From Nageia nagi (Eukaryota; Pinophyta), in the NCBI GenBank assembly GCA_050084985.1, contig JBITNC010000001.1:87792001-87856000 (forward strand): a stretch of 64,000 nucleotides of DNA, in the 5' to 3' direction. Below the pieces are notes generated by a model. The model made no database searches. It saw only the letters and a program-made list of their open reading frames with translations, and had not been told where the DNA came from. The position numbers were made by a program, and so were the translations under genes. This document shows, piece after piece, positions 1-11,830 of the stretch (its first letter is position 1; every line of letters starts with the position of its first letter).

Positions 1-2200
1 CTAAATCAAATTCAGTAAAAACAAGATAAAAGAAATCATTTTAGGGGACAAAAGTTATAAATAGCTCTAGGTAGAATTTCTAAGCCTTTTTTACCATTGG
101 CTTATTAGGTAGCATGAATTTTCTACTAAAGTTGAAATTATTAACATAAAGTGGAATAAATACAAACTAATTCACCTAATTATATCTAAACAAGATTGGG
201 CTAAAAAGGTTGATGACTATATACAGAATACCCTAGACGGTTATACTACTAAATTTGCTTTATAGGATTGGATATCTTGGGATATGGGAAAGGATGTATT
301 ATTTAGAGGACCTCAAAAAATCTTCTTGGAAAACTTATCTCAATTTTGTAAATGATTTTTGATTAAGCAGGGAGCATCCCATGATGCTCTCTTTTACCTC
401 TACAAAGGGAGGAAGCACTAGGGGTAAGGAGAGAATCCTAGAGAATAGAGACTAATTAAGTATTAAAAAAGTGTGTGTAAAACTAGGTGGAACAAAGAGA
501 CATGATGTTTCAAAGAATAACTAATAAATTGAAGAAATGATAGAGGGGAAAATAAAATAAGTAGAGTAAAATAGGAGAAGACATTTCAGAAGTAGAGATG
601 GTGAAAAGTAAAGAAAAGAAGAGGGAAGAGATAAATGAGATGAGGAGGAGAGAAAAAGAAAGAGATAAAAATAATTAAATGATAGAACTTATTATGAGAC
701 CAATGAATTTTAGAAAAAGTAAAATAAATAGTTTTTAAATTGAAATGTTAAAGATGGAGATAGAGAACCATTGGTAGAAGAAGAAATTTCCATAATGTTG
801 GATGACTCAACTTGGGAAGTTATCAAAGAAGGAAGAAATGAATTTGCAAGAGAAGAAGAGGTTAAAGAGGAAGAAGAAACTATAGGGAAAATAATCCAAG
901 ATAAGGGATAAGTAGAAGGAAAAAGCATCCAAATTTAGAAGGGTAATGAAATAGAGAAAAGTGTTGAGTATATCTTTGGACCATTCATGACCTCACCAAT
1001 TATACCATATCATGTCATGTTAACACCAATATAAGTAGATCATACTAAATAAATCCTAGAAGATAATATAATATGTGAAAAGGAATAAGAATGGAATACT
1101 CAATATGGGGTAGACTTGATAGAAATCCAAGATTTAGAAAATGAAGAGTTGGGGATAGGAGTGGGAGGAAGTGAACTAGGTAGGAGCTTTGGTAAGATGC
1201 CTTTCATTACCCCTAATAGAAATTATATAAATATGATAGTTCAATAAAATAAGGAATTTTATAGCTCATATAGTGAATGTGGTAGGACCAATCAAGAAAA
1301 AGAAGCTTATTAAATCCTAAAAGAAACTTTAGAGAAAGTTAGATCTAGAACTCCAAGAGAATAAATGGTAAACTTATTTTTGAAATAATGGTACAAAAGT
1401 ATACTAATTCCATTACATATAACACTATAAAATAAATTATACCTAAAGAAAGTGAAGGAATGGTAGCGACCAAACCAAATCAAGATCCTCAATTATCATT
1501 AAAACAAAAAGGATAAGAGGAAGGGCTTAAGTAATAATTATAAATAGGAATAGAACAAGAAAATAGAGAAGAAGATAATGAAGAAGAAATATAACATGTA
1601 CCATAGTTAGAAATAGACCACGATGATGTAGAGAAAAAGGAAAACAATATGGTAAATAAGTTGTTGAAAGTAAGAGTATATAACAATTAAGAAAACCCTT
1701 CATCCAATCCAAAATCATTAGATGAATGTGAAACCTCTCCTTAGAAACAAAAATGAGACCTTAAGAAGAAACTAATATGGAAAAATAAGAAGCTAAAAAT
1801 ATTTTAGAATCAAAAAATGAATTTAACAACCAAACACCAAAAATGAACATCCTAGAATCATGATAAAGATGATATTCAAAGTCCCTAGATCCACATCTAC
1901 AAATTAATGAAATTAAAGATATTACTTTGATGAATTAACCAAATAAATAACTCAATCCTCCATATATTCATGGACTCTCCCCACCCTTAAAATAGTTTGA
2001 TAAATTATGAACTACATCCTAGAAGTGATCAAAAGTTGCCATAAAAATATCGTAACCAAATACCAAAAGACATGATGAACTACCACCTATTTTTAAAACT
2101 TTTTATGATTACCATTTAAAATATATATTCAAAATTGTTAGAGAAAACTATTTTGGTATCTATCTAGATCCACCTAGGATATAAAATGAACATCAATAAT
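1..2200 (+). pseudogene. Degenerate Glu/Lys-rich ORF upstream of a gypsy gag
   Basis: Reading the + strand in shifting frames gives long stretches of protein-like sequence broken by stops. Around 200-400 the translation is mixed; from about 520 to 1700 it is very rich in Glu and Lys, with acidic runs near 780-900 and 1560-1660. I recognise no domain. It lies directly upstream of, and in the same orientation as, the gag at 2230-3130, so it is probably an additional 5' ORF or the gag N-terminal extension of the same old gypsy element. The only open frames on the opposite strand are short, unrecognisable Ser/Phe-rich ones, as expected from the complement of a purine-rich coding strand. The 5' LTR is not in the window. 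It could also be the remains of an unrelated transposon. Confidence 0.35.
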
Positions 2201-2229
2201 GAAGAGAGAGACCACCACACTAATAAAAT

Positions 2230-3130
2230 AATTGATGATCAAACTAAGTAAATCAACAAGGGTGAAGATGGTTGGAGCCAATCAACTAGTTACTTAGTCC
2301 TTTATAAACCACCAAAATTTCAAAAGGATACTCAATATTCTATATAATATTTATTCATATTAGAGAATGAATGGATTGAGAGGGTTGGCCTTAGCATTAA
2401 AACTAAAATACTTAAATTTACTAGAATCCTATGAAATGAAGTCTTACAATGGCATATGAAATATAAGAAGGTAGACTCAAACTAGAAAACTAGAATATGG
2501 GTAGATGTTAAATATTATTTCAAATCCAAATACCATTTCCCTAAATTTGGGATGGAAAGTGTCAACAAAATTATGGACCTAATTTAACTACCTAGAGAAA
2601 GCATACAAGAATTTGATAGAAGATTCAAAGCCATACAGAGAAGACTCCAAGATCCCATAACTAAAAAGAAGAAGACTAGATGATTTATTTTTGGATTAAG
2701 ACCACATATAATGTGATCCATAGAGTAAAACCCTCCTAGATACATATAAGCACTTAGAGCTACCATAGAGATTGAATCTCAACCCTAAAGATATGAAGGA
2801 TTAGGTGGGATAAGATAGGATACCAAACAAAATATTGAAATGCTTACCGAACAACTAAATGAGTTGTCTCTACAACATATAATTATCCCATTGAAGAAAG
2901 GAATTTGATTTTCACTATTTATCAAGGATGATCATCTTGCTACCAAATATACCACTTTGAAGAAACCTAGGTTATAATATTGTGGGAATTGTTGAACCAT
3001 GGGAATACATGCTACTCAATATTATCTAGTAGAAGGATTTAGATGATGAGGCATGCCTAACATGCTTGGATAAAATTGTTGGATATGTGGATCTAAAAAT
3101 GATTGGATTAACCATTATCAAGAAAAATAA
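2230..3130 (+). pseudogene. Ty3/gypsy gag pseudogene
   Basis: Gag builds the virus-like particle of LTR retrotransposons. The + strand translation, with several stops and slips, shows a retrotransposon gag core: a PPKF motif near 2310, then at about 2600-2780 the pattern EFDRRFKAIQRRLQDP, FGLRP and a helix ending in ATIEIE. Two weak zinc knuckles follow: a CxxC at about 2980-2995 and a CWICG near 3080, each without a complete CCHC set. Stops fall where W or Q would be expected (for example inside the FGLRP region). Downstream in the same sense lie a weak protease-like region and a clear RNase H, so this is the gag of one old element. No intact frame longer than about 60 codons remains. Confidence 0.6.
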
Positions 3131-3289
3131 TTTCTTAATGACATTGAAAAGAATCTCAAAATAAATCCTAGAACCTATATTATTCAATAATAACCAATGG
3201 CTTAACAACCTATTGAAAGGCTCGAGCCCCATCCATTTGTAGATGAAGATGACATCACTTATTTTTTGATGGTGGTAGCAGCTCAATAA

Positions 3290-4460
3290 CCATCTAACAC
3301 TAATAATAGAAATTATAACCCCCTAATTCTTGCCCCATATAATCAAGGAAATGGAAGAGGTAGAGAAGGAGTGTATTGGGTTGGATATAATAATTATGTT
3401 TGAGGACAAGGATAGTAAGGAGTATGCTACAATTATGGAAACCCATCATATTGATAATTTGAATACATTCAACATAGATGATACCAAAAATATCATTATT
3501 ATAATCAACATAATGACCATAAGTATGATGATTATCCCAAATTATTTGTAGATATATGAGAAAAATATAAATCCAAGGAGGAGGCACCTAGTTTACCACC
3601 ACAACCATTCCCAAATAGTAATACATTGAAAATAGTTCCTTTAGAAGTTACCAATCATATAGCACATATTAGGGAGTTATTGAATTCGATGAACTAAGCT
3701 ACTTGGTATAAATAAATATAACCTTCCATATAACAACATCAACTAGTTTATCAACAAGTTCAAGAGTCACTACCCAACATTAATATTATTAATAGTTCAG
3801 CCGCTAGTAAAGTAGGATTCCAAAAACCAATATTACAAGAGCTTCCAATAGAGAACCAGTACCTAAACCTTGACTAACATCATCAAATAGGAAAGATTGC
3901 ATGGGAACTATTAGAAATATTACAAAATAAAATAACATCATAAGAAGCCTATAATGAACTTATTATTGATGAAACTAAAACATTAAAAGAAGTTTCCCAA
4001 TTGATAAAAGAGGAGAATTTTATGGCTAAGATAAAAAAATATAATAATGTATATGTGGCTAAAATGATAAATCATGGAAATTATGATCTTTCATGATTCA
4101 TTCTAAAATCAATAGAAGGATCATAAAGAATATTATGGTATATTTGGGCATTTATGTTAGCATTATATCGATTGGTACTTGACAAAAGTTGATACATCCA
4201 TCATTGCAACCACCATGGTGAATGGAACACTAGTCAAAACTAGAGGAGTTTTAAAAGATGTTATTGTATCCTTTATGGGTGTTGGCTTAGGGGTAAACTT
4301 TGATATCATTAATATGGTTGGTGATAGTTTGACCTAGACTACCTTTTTAGATCTTAAATGGTTTATCGATAATAAAGGATTTATCAACAGCAAAAATCAA
4401 TAAATTATCATATATAATGATAAATTTCATGTTCATTATCCATTAGATAAATAGATATAA
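3290..4460 (+). pseudogene. Gag C-terminus / protease-like region, gypsy remnant
   Basis: Reading on from gag in the + sense, 3290-3600 gives a Gly/Asn/Tyr-rich linker (NQGNGRGREG) and 3600-4120 a Gln/Glu/Ile-rich stretch. At about 4190-4340 there is a hydrophobic pattern of alternating V, I and G (residues like TTMVNGTLVKTRGVLKDVIV) reminiscent of a retropepsin fold, but I see no DTG or DSG active-site triplet. I call it a probable protease region on position and pattern only. The 95-codon minus-strand and 73-codon plus-strand open frames at 3300-3590 look like chance frames. Confidence 0.3.
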
Positions 4461-4619
4461 CACACATATATCTACATTATATTCTTTATAAATAGAAACT
4501 ATTTATATTTGTTAAGGGTTTATAAACTTTACACCATGATTTATAGATAAAAAATCAAATAGATTCTTAAATTATATAAATCCTATAGTGGAGGGAGAAT
4601 TAGCATTTCATAGTGATGA

Positions 4620-5290
4620 ATCTAAGGAAATATCATAAGTTACCAACCTACTATAAAATATTATGGATTTTGAAGTAATAAATAGATGACCTTCAATAAC
4701 CCATCATCATGTATTTAATATCACTAGGGAACTACATCACAATGTTATACCAAAATATAATGGTATGATAAACATTGATAATTTCCTACAACAAATAAAA
4801 TACTTTTTCAAATATGAAATAAGTATAATCATGTCACTCAATTATATGATATTAGAAATTCCTACACGATGGTGTACACACAAAATCTCATTGAATAACT
4901 ATGATGATATCAAAAAATACATTCAACTATGATTTTAATAACCAAAATTAATAGCAATATTGAAATAATTATTTTGTGGCAATATGAATCCTTTAGAAAC
5001 CACATTCAATAGTATGATCCAATTCCAACTCCACCTAAGAAAATACAAAGGAGATGTCAGTAAAAAGGTAATGACCCCATGACTAGAATAAGGAGGAAGA
5101 AAGAGTGACTTCAAGTTAAATTCAAAAATAAATGAATAAAAATATATGGGTAAGATTATTGAGATGAAGCTCAATGATGAGCCTTCATATAATTTGGGGA
5201 GGATGTTAGTAGGAGAGAATTCAAAACTAAGAGCCTTAATGACTCTAGCAACTAACAACTAGATGAAAGGGAATTTAGTGATATAACAAT
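4620..5290 (+). pseudogene. Gag-like fragment of uncertain identity
   Basis: The + strand can be read from about 4620 to 5280 with a few stops as one protein-like stretch. It contains a helix-rich section around 4760-4930 (NIDNFLQQIKYFFKYE, then a W and a K/D-rich helix) that resembles a retrotransposon gag core, and an acidic/basic tail at 5090-5260. It lies between the weak protease region and RNase H, where reverse transcriptase would be expected, yet I see no RT motif such as YxDD. Either RT was lost and another gag fragment inserted here, or this is an unknown domain. The 107-codon minus-strand frame at 4935-5258 looks like a shadow. Confidence 0.22.
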
Positions 5291-5454
5291 CCACAAGAAA
5301 ATTATCAAATATGACAATAATGGGATTTAAGTGACACCACTTATTAGATGAAAAATACCTATTTAATGATAAACAAATACATCAAGGAAAAGAATAACAC
5401 ACAAGAAAGATAGATTGTGCCCAAGATAGCAATTTGAACTTGTATTATATAAAA

Positions 5455-5458
<4 letters not shown>

Positions 5459-5508
<50 letters not shown>

Positions 5509-5510
5509 AT
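5459..5510. repeat. (TA)n microsatellite
   Basis: About 50 bp of nearly pure TA dinucleotide with one TTA interruption. It sits between the gag-like fragment and RNase H of the old gypsy remnant. Confidence 0.95.
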
Positions 5511-5734
5511 CATCACTATGTTTTGACTATTGTATTGAATTATCATATTAAAAATACCCCCCTTCAAATTTATTATGTTACACAGTTTTTATTGTTCTTA
5601 TTTCAAATATTCCAATTGTTATTTGATCATTGAAAAATTCTTTATTTATTTTTAAGTAAGAATCCTAACAACTAATATAAGTCAGAACATCGATCAACAA
5701 AAATTATAATTTGAAATATTATATGCATGATCTA

Positions 5735-6195
5735 AAATTGGTAGTTATTTTCCATGCTCTTAATGTCTAGAGACATTGCTTACTAGGAACACATTTTGAA
5801 CTAATATTAGACCACCAAAGCCTAAGATATGTTTTTACCTAATCGATGTTGAATGCAAGATAAATAAGGTGGATAAAATTTCTTATTGAGAATGATTTTG
5901 GCATAGAATACATCAAAGGAAAAGGAAATAATGTGGTTGATTCCTTAAGTAGGAGTAGGCATATAACAACTCTAACTCATAGTAACTTTAATTTAATTAA
6001 AAACATTAAAAAAATATAGATACAGAACCCTTATTGTATAAACATTTTAGCAAAAAAAAGGCAAATTCTATGAATGGTGGGGATTTTAGTTTGAAATATG
6101 AACTTTTATATTTAAAGGATAGAATTATTGTACCAAAATCAGATGATTTAAGGATAAAATTATGCAAGGGATGCATTTATCTCCATATTGTTTAA
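5735..6195 (+). pseudogene. Ty3/gypsy RNase H and integrase N-terminus remnant
   Basis: RNase H degrades the RNA strand during reverse transcription and integrase inserts the cDNA. At 5753-5963 the + strand reads as the C-terminal half of a gypsy RNase H: HALNV, LLGTHFEL, the DHQSL motif, an R/W helix, then EYIKGKGNNVVDSLSRSRH (the usual V-[AV]-D-[AS]-LSR signature). After a short linker, 6040-6190 matches the start of the integrase zinc domain (LLYLKDRIIVP). Stops replace expected Q codons. Beyond 6195 the similarity stops abruptly, so the integrase core was deleted or separated. RT is not visible upstream. This end-of-pol order confirms that the 1-6.2 kb remnant is Ty3/gypsy in + orientation. 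Confidence 0.7.
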
Positions 6196-6199
6196 TCTA

Positions 6200-6845
6200 T
6201 GAGGTTCCAAAATAAGGTAAAATATGAAAAAATATTCACTAGACAATAAAGGGCTTTGATAGCACTTTAAAACCCTCATTAAATGCCTTTATTGATGGTT
6301 ATTTCACTATAACCTATGTGGATGCCACCAAAAGTTGGTCTCTTATGGTAGCGGCTTCTAATCATCGCCATATGGTTTCTTAAGGTACCACTAAGGTCCT
6401 ATGGAGGAAAGTGTAAGTCACCCTTATATAGAATATGGTGAGGTTAATAACTTCCACCTATTATTTAAAAGGGCAATTTATTTAGAGGCCCTTTAAAGCT
6501 TATGGGAGAAGGTTTAAACTACCATAATTTAGGAGCAATTTTAAACTATCATATTAAAGCTTAAGGGGGTAGTTTATAATCACCACTTAATAATTTATTT
6601 ATTTTTTTAAAAAGGGCATAGCCTATAAGCATTATTTCAATAGAATAATGCTTCTAGGATAAATTTTCCACAATCATATGAGGAACTTGAGCTCAATCAT
6701 AGTGAGCTTAATAATAGTGCTATCCATGTATGCTTGAAGGATGGCCCAATAGATCTAAATAGGTCATCATTCAATCTTTTACCTTACTCATTCTATTCCA
6801 AGACTAGTAGGAACCAAAGGAATGCCTAACCAAACCTCTATAGTG
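6200..6845. other. Non-coding stretch, nothing assigned
   Basis: No ORF and no recognisable domain. The sequence contains several purine/pyrimidine-skewed blocks (for example 6480-6600) and a CTTATATA-like TATA motif near 6425, so it may include part of an LTR or untranslated region of the preceding element, but I could not find a matching second copy in the window. Confidence 0.4.
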
Positions 6846-6849
6846 GCCC

Positions 6850-8035
6850 AATCCATGGATATGAAATGATCCAAGGGCACCATATGAAATTATCTAAATG
6901 CACCAAGATATAAAATGAAATTGTTTAAGTACAACATATGATATTAATTAAATTATTCCAATGAACTATATATATGATATGAAATTAACTAAGTACTCAA
7001 TATGATAGGAAATGAACCAAGTGCACCATATATTTATAATATGTAATGATCTAAAAACTATTTTAAAAGTGATAAGTTTGTCAAAAACATGCTTGCAATA
7101 CCTAGGAAAATATAGAAAAAATATATAGTTACTAAGTGGATGTCATTTTGTATTATACAAAATGATGACATGAAAACAATGGAACATGATATGGGCTCCT
7201 TTATTTTCTAGCATGTATCATAAGATTTTTACAAATAAATTATGAAAAGTAATATGAAATGATTTATATACACCATATATGATCCAAAAACTAGCTTGGA
7301 AAAGGAAACCAAATATTCAAGTCACAAATTTTCTAAGTATCATAAACCAATCCAAAAATTGTAAGTTGGTAAAAACATGCTTACAATCCTTAGCCAAACA
7401 CAAAAAGTAATATGTGGTTCCCAAGTGAATGCCATGTTATATATAATAGAATGATGAGAAGAAAATAATGAACATGTTGTAGATTCCTTCATTTCCTCGC
7501 ATGTATCAAAAAAATTTTACAAATAAATTAATACATGTGATATGAAATGATTTAAATACACCATATAATACAAAAAGTGGCTTGACTAAGGAAAGCAATT
7601 ATTAAACCCAAAACTCTTACATAAAAGACCAGTCCAAAAGTGGTAAATTGGTAAAAATATGCTTCTAATACTTAGCCTAAACATAGAAAAAATATGTGGT
7701 TCCCAAGTGGATATCATGTTGTATATCTAGAATGATGAGATAAAAACAATGGAACATGTTGTGGGATCCTTCATTGCCTAGCATGTATCAAAACCTTTTT
7801 ATACATAAATTATAACATATGATATGAAATTATTTAAATACACCATATGATCTAAAAGCTATCTTAGAGAAGAAAACCAATTGTTCAACCTAAAAAATTT
7901 ATAAGTGTCAAAACCCTATCCAAAAGTGATAAGTTGGCCTCATCCACCATATGTTTTAAAATTTGTAATTGTACCATATGATATGAAATGATCTAAATAT
8001 ATTATATGTTATAAAATGACACAAGATGATTTAAG
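6850..8035. repeat. Two-tier tandem repeat array (about 285 bp units flanked by about 30 bp units)
   Basis: Three consecutive units of about 282-288 bp run from about 7071 to 7926. Shared markers include GCATGTATCA at 7211, 7499 and 7781, and TATGAAAT-GATTTA-TACACCATAT near 7253, 7541 and 7823. On both sides (about 6850-7060 and 7960-8035) the sequence breaks into shorter degenerate units of roughly 28-33 bp built on the motif ATATGAAATGATCTAAG, which is also the junction motif of the long units. No coding potential. The copies differ by many substitutions, so the array is old. Confidence 0.8.
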
Positions 8036-8741
8036 TATCTTTGAAACCTCATCAAGTATAATAATTAAGCTTCCACTAAAAATTACATGGATGTAATCTT
8101 CTAAGATGTAGCTTTTGGCCCAATGCCTATTTGTTGGTATTTGAAGCATTTATCAAATTTTATTATCATCAAAGTTTTAAAAATACTCTAAAGTTAAACA
8201 AATACTTTAAATGATAACAACCATGGCATTGGTCCAAATACAAAATACATAAGGCCCTTGTAATTATTTGATAAGCATAATGATATGGTGCATGCTTTCA
8301 AGTAATGCAATTACAACATATAATGTAACTACATCATATAAAAGAGTCTTCCATAATATTATTAAAATATGCCAACATATGATATTGTATGAAAATTAAG
8401 AATAAACATGAAAATATTCCAACATATGATATGAAAATCAATGATAAACAAGCACAAACATCACAATCATAATTCTGATTCAATTATACATATACAAATA
8501 TGTCATGAATCAAAAGTATGTTAAATATCCAAATATTTTGCATCAAAACTATGGCTAATAAGTATGTTTCAATTATATTTAACATCTAAAAAAACCTAAC
8601 ATAAAATGTAAAAAACCATCTATTGAGGGAAAGGAGTTTTTGGAGCTTCTTGAAAGGGACATAGTAGCACTTAAAAGGGAGTTCTTGTTACTATGGTCAT
8701 CTCATTTTTCCTTCTAAATGACATTGTTTACTCTGCATGGG
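8036..8741. other. Non-coding stretch, nothing assigned
   Basis: AT-rich sequence with no ORF above 60 codons and no recognisable domain. It is the left flank of the copia insertion; its continuation on the other side of that element begins at 33327. Confidence 0.4.
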
Positions 8742-8746
8742 TATTT

Positions 8747-9219
8747 TGAAAGAGATGAAACCTCCTACAGTCAAGAACACCTTGGAATGTTCTTCTACTT
8801 ATAAGAAACAATTCAATATACAATCACTCAATTACACACAAGTGATAAAATCATGTATAGTGGTTCCTCTCTATCAAGAGAGTACTTCACTCTAAGGTAG
8901 ATTCTATTACTTCTCAAAACTCACAAAACTCTCTTACAACATTAGAATTCTCTCCTCTTATCAACCTACACTCTAAGAGCATAACAATACTTGAAACTTA
9001 AGTGTTTTACAACAAGTCCAAGCCCTCTATTTATAGGAGAGAACCCCACCTTAACTCACCTTTTAACCCAAGGTTTATATGAGGTAGGAATGCTCAAATT
9101 GCACTTATTTAATTCTTAAATACTTAAAAGGTATTGATAAATAATTTTAATATTTAGATGAATTAAGTAAGTGAAACACATTTTAGATACAAAAAAATAA
9201 TGCAATAGGAATTCTAACA
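8747..9219 (-). repeat. Copia 3' LTR
   Basis: Begins TGAAAGAGATGAAACC and ends GGAATTCTAACA on the + strand (5' TGTTAG...TTTCA in element sense). A TATA box, CTATAAATAG in element sense, lies at about 9027-9036. It matches 32850-33321 over its whole length by eye. Confidence 0.9.
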
Positions 9220-9232
9220 CTCCCCCTTAATG
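9220..9232 (-). other. Polypurine tract of copia element
   Basis: In element sense ATTAAGGGGGAG immediately precedes the TGTTAG start of the 3' LTR: the expected primer site for plus-strand DNA synthesis. Confidence 0.8.
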
Positions 9233-9254
9233 CAATATTGGGTAAAGAGTAAAG

Positions 9255-9260
<6 letters not shown>

Positions 9261-9303
<43 letters not shown>
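9261..9303. repeat. (GA)n microsatellite
   Basis: About 43 bp of pure GA repeat just inside the copia 3' LTR and its polypurine tract. Confidence 0.95.
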
Positions 9304-9306
<3 letters not shown>

Positions 9307-10330
9307 TAAAGTTCTCCTCCATAATAGATACAATTAGAGATAATAAATTTACATCTTGAGAAGTAATAGATCCTAGCTAAGGCTCAACTACTTAACCATT
9401 TTGATAAATGGTGTATAATACAATATCCATCAACCATATATGGTTTTAATGCACTATTATTCAACAAGAAGTTGATAAGATGAGCCTCCATGAGCCTGCA
9501 TACTTGTAGTAAGTAAATTGTAATCTCAAGATTAAACCTACAAGCTACAAGCAGTTCATACACAAGATCAATTAGATGCATCATATATTCCTATCAACAT
9601 AAGATAAATGAATCAAATAATACCATCCATTAACTGATCAAATAATGCATTATAATTCATCACAAAGATGCCACAAAAACTAATAGTCACCTCATGTATA
9701 ACAACCACATTTGTTGATCATCATTATAAAAAAAATAAGATATACATCCAATCATGTATATATAAGTTCCTCACACATGGATAACCAAATAGTGTTTTCA
9801 TGCACATACTAGTTCCTCACATATGGATAACTAAATAGTGCAAGAAGTGTACAAATAAGTTCATCTTATGTGGATAACTAAATAATGCCAACATGCACAT
9901 ACTATTTCCTCACACATGGAGAACCCAAAAATAAAAGTGTACACAAAGATCAACATTATACATCCAAAATATCCTCATAAGGGTGAAGTTTTTATCACAC
10001 AAAAAAATGAATTCAATAAGAATTCAAACTCCACTCCCCTTTGAGGTAATCTTCACCAACCTAAGAGACCCTTAAAGCTTGTAGAAATAAGTCTCAAAAA
10101 GGGGCTTGGTGAACAAATTAGTGAAGTTTTTATTTGATGGACAATACTAAAGTTTCAAGGTGCCATCCAAAACTTTCTCCCTAATAAAATATGTTTAGAT
10201 TTATATGTGTCTTATTCTCTAATGGAACATAGAATTTTTTCCAAAGAAATGGAAAACTTATTATTTGAACATATCAAGGATGGGCCAATCTAGTCATACC
10301 CAATTTATTACAAAATATGCCTAATCCAAA
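9304..10330 (-). other. Copia 3' non-coding region with tandem repeats
   Basis: About 1 kb separates the last RNase H remains from the polypurine tract, longer than in most copia elements. At about 9766-9930 there are four imperfect units of about 47 bp built on AGTTCCTCACACATGGATAAC, alternating with a CATGCACATACT spacer. No recognisable coding domain; the 66-codon minus-strand frame at 9384-9584 has no features I recognise. Confidence 0.5.
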
Positions 10331-11830
10331 TGGTTTCTTACACTACAATAGTCATAGCTCTATATTATGCTTTTATGGTAGATAGAGTGATTGTAGGTTA
10401 CTTCTTGGAAGACCAAGAGATAGCACCTGATCTAATATTAAACACATAAGTTGAAGTGGATTTTTTGTCATCTTTATCACCCCTATAGTTAGAATCAGAT
10501 AACCTTGAGAGAACAAAAGAAGGAAATTATTAAACTTAAGGTTAGGATCCTTTATGTTCATAATGTACCTTAGAATATTCTTAATGATATGAAGATGCTC
10601 ATCATAAGGCTTATGCATAAGCCTTACCATCAGATTCACTACATGGGTAATATCTAGCCTAGAGATAGTTAAATAAAGAAGACTACCAATAAGTCATTTG
10701 TACTTTGTAGTGTCTACCAACTGAGAGGTTGAGCTAGTCTCAAGCTTGATTTTAGGAGAAATGGGAATAGCCACAAGTTTAAACTCTTCCATTTCAAATT
10801 TTTGTGAAATATTTGAGACATATTTATACTGACTAAGATAAGTATAATCATTACATTGATACACTTCCATACCAAGGTAGTAGTGCGAGAGACCAAGATC
10901 ACTCATCTTATATTCTACCTTAATTTTGGTTATGCACTCATTTATGATCACCATACTATTCGCTATGATAAAAATATCATCAATTTAGAGAAGAATTAAG
11001 ACTAAATCTTTTCCTTCATTAAGCATATATATATTTGAATTTGAGTAGCATTTAAAGAACTAGAGTCTCAAAATACCCTAAAATCTTCTTATACCATGCT
11101 CTTAGTGCTTGATTAAGTACATACAAACACTTCTTTAGCTTTCACATATGGTACTCTTTCCCTTGCACAATAAACCCTTATAGTTGACTCATAAAGATTT
11201 CAACATCTAATTCACCATTGAAAAATGCACTCTTTACATCAAGCTAAAGTACCTTCCAACCTTGAGCTACTGAAAGGGAAAGGATCAATTTTACTATAGC
11301 CATCTTGCTACTAGGGAAAAGGTTTCCTCATAATCAACTCAATACTTTTGAGAAATATCCTTAGCAACCAACATTTCCTTATATTTCTTAATTTTCCACT
11401 CTAAATTGTACTTGATCTTATAGATCCATTTATTCCCTATTATATTCTTTCAAGATGAGTCTAGAACTAAGTACCAGGTTCTATTTTTTATAAGTGCATC
11501 ATATACCAACTTCATGGCATCCATCCAACAAGCATGTTTATATGCCTCTTTAAAGGTTGAAGGCTCATTATGATTGTTGATTTTAGCAAGGAGAGACTTA
11601 ATGAAAGTCATGCTCCTAGTTATCATTTGAGTTGGAGAATTTTGTTCTTGAGGTGAATTATCTAAAGAGATATATAACCACTTAGTAATTTCTAAAGAGT
11701 ATTCAAACACTTCACTTGAAGAAGATCCATTAGGAACCTCATTGAACTTGATATCCCTTGAAACAAAAACTACTTTTTTTGAAGGAGAAGGGAACCTATA
11801 CCCTCTATGTTGACTATAATATCTCACAAA
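10330..11830 (-). pseudogene. Copia reverse transcriptase-RNase H pseudogene
   Basis: RT copies the element RNA and RNase H removes it. On the minus strand, 11827-11450 encodes the region before RT (RYYSQHRGYRFPSPSKKVVF, then the start of RT with KHACWMDAM). The catalytic box is recognisable at about 10975 as a xIDDI version of YVDD, followed by SDLGLSHYYLGMEVYQ near 10900-10860, a copia RT signature. RNase H follows from about 10640 (HKPYDEHLHIIKNILRYI, the usual thumb/RNase H connection) down to about 10370. Stops and frameshifts divide it into at least four pieces, so it is non-functional. The frame 10714-10902 is a shadow of the true one at 10694-10954. Confidence 0.8.

Noticed and set aside
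3300-3587. 95-codon minus-strand and overlapping 73-codon plus-strand ORFs
   Set aside because: Both are alternative frames of the gypsy gag C-terminal linker; neither has recognised motifs.
4935-5258. 107-codon minus-strand ORF
   Set aside because: Hydrophobic, repetitive composition without a domain, opposite to a better protein-like reading on the + strand.
1-6195. Endogenous pararetrovirus (caulimovirid) as source of the first remnant
   Set aside because: The RNase H ending (VVDSLSRSRH) followed by an integrase N-terminus is a Ty3/gypsy arrangement; caulimovirids lack integrase, and I saw no movement-protein motif.
6850-8035. CRISPR-like array
   Set aside because: Repeats are directly adjacent, degenerate and of mixed length, without uniform unique spacers, in a plant nuclear context.
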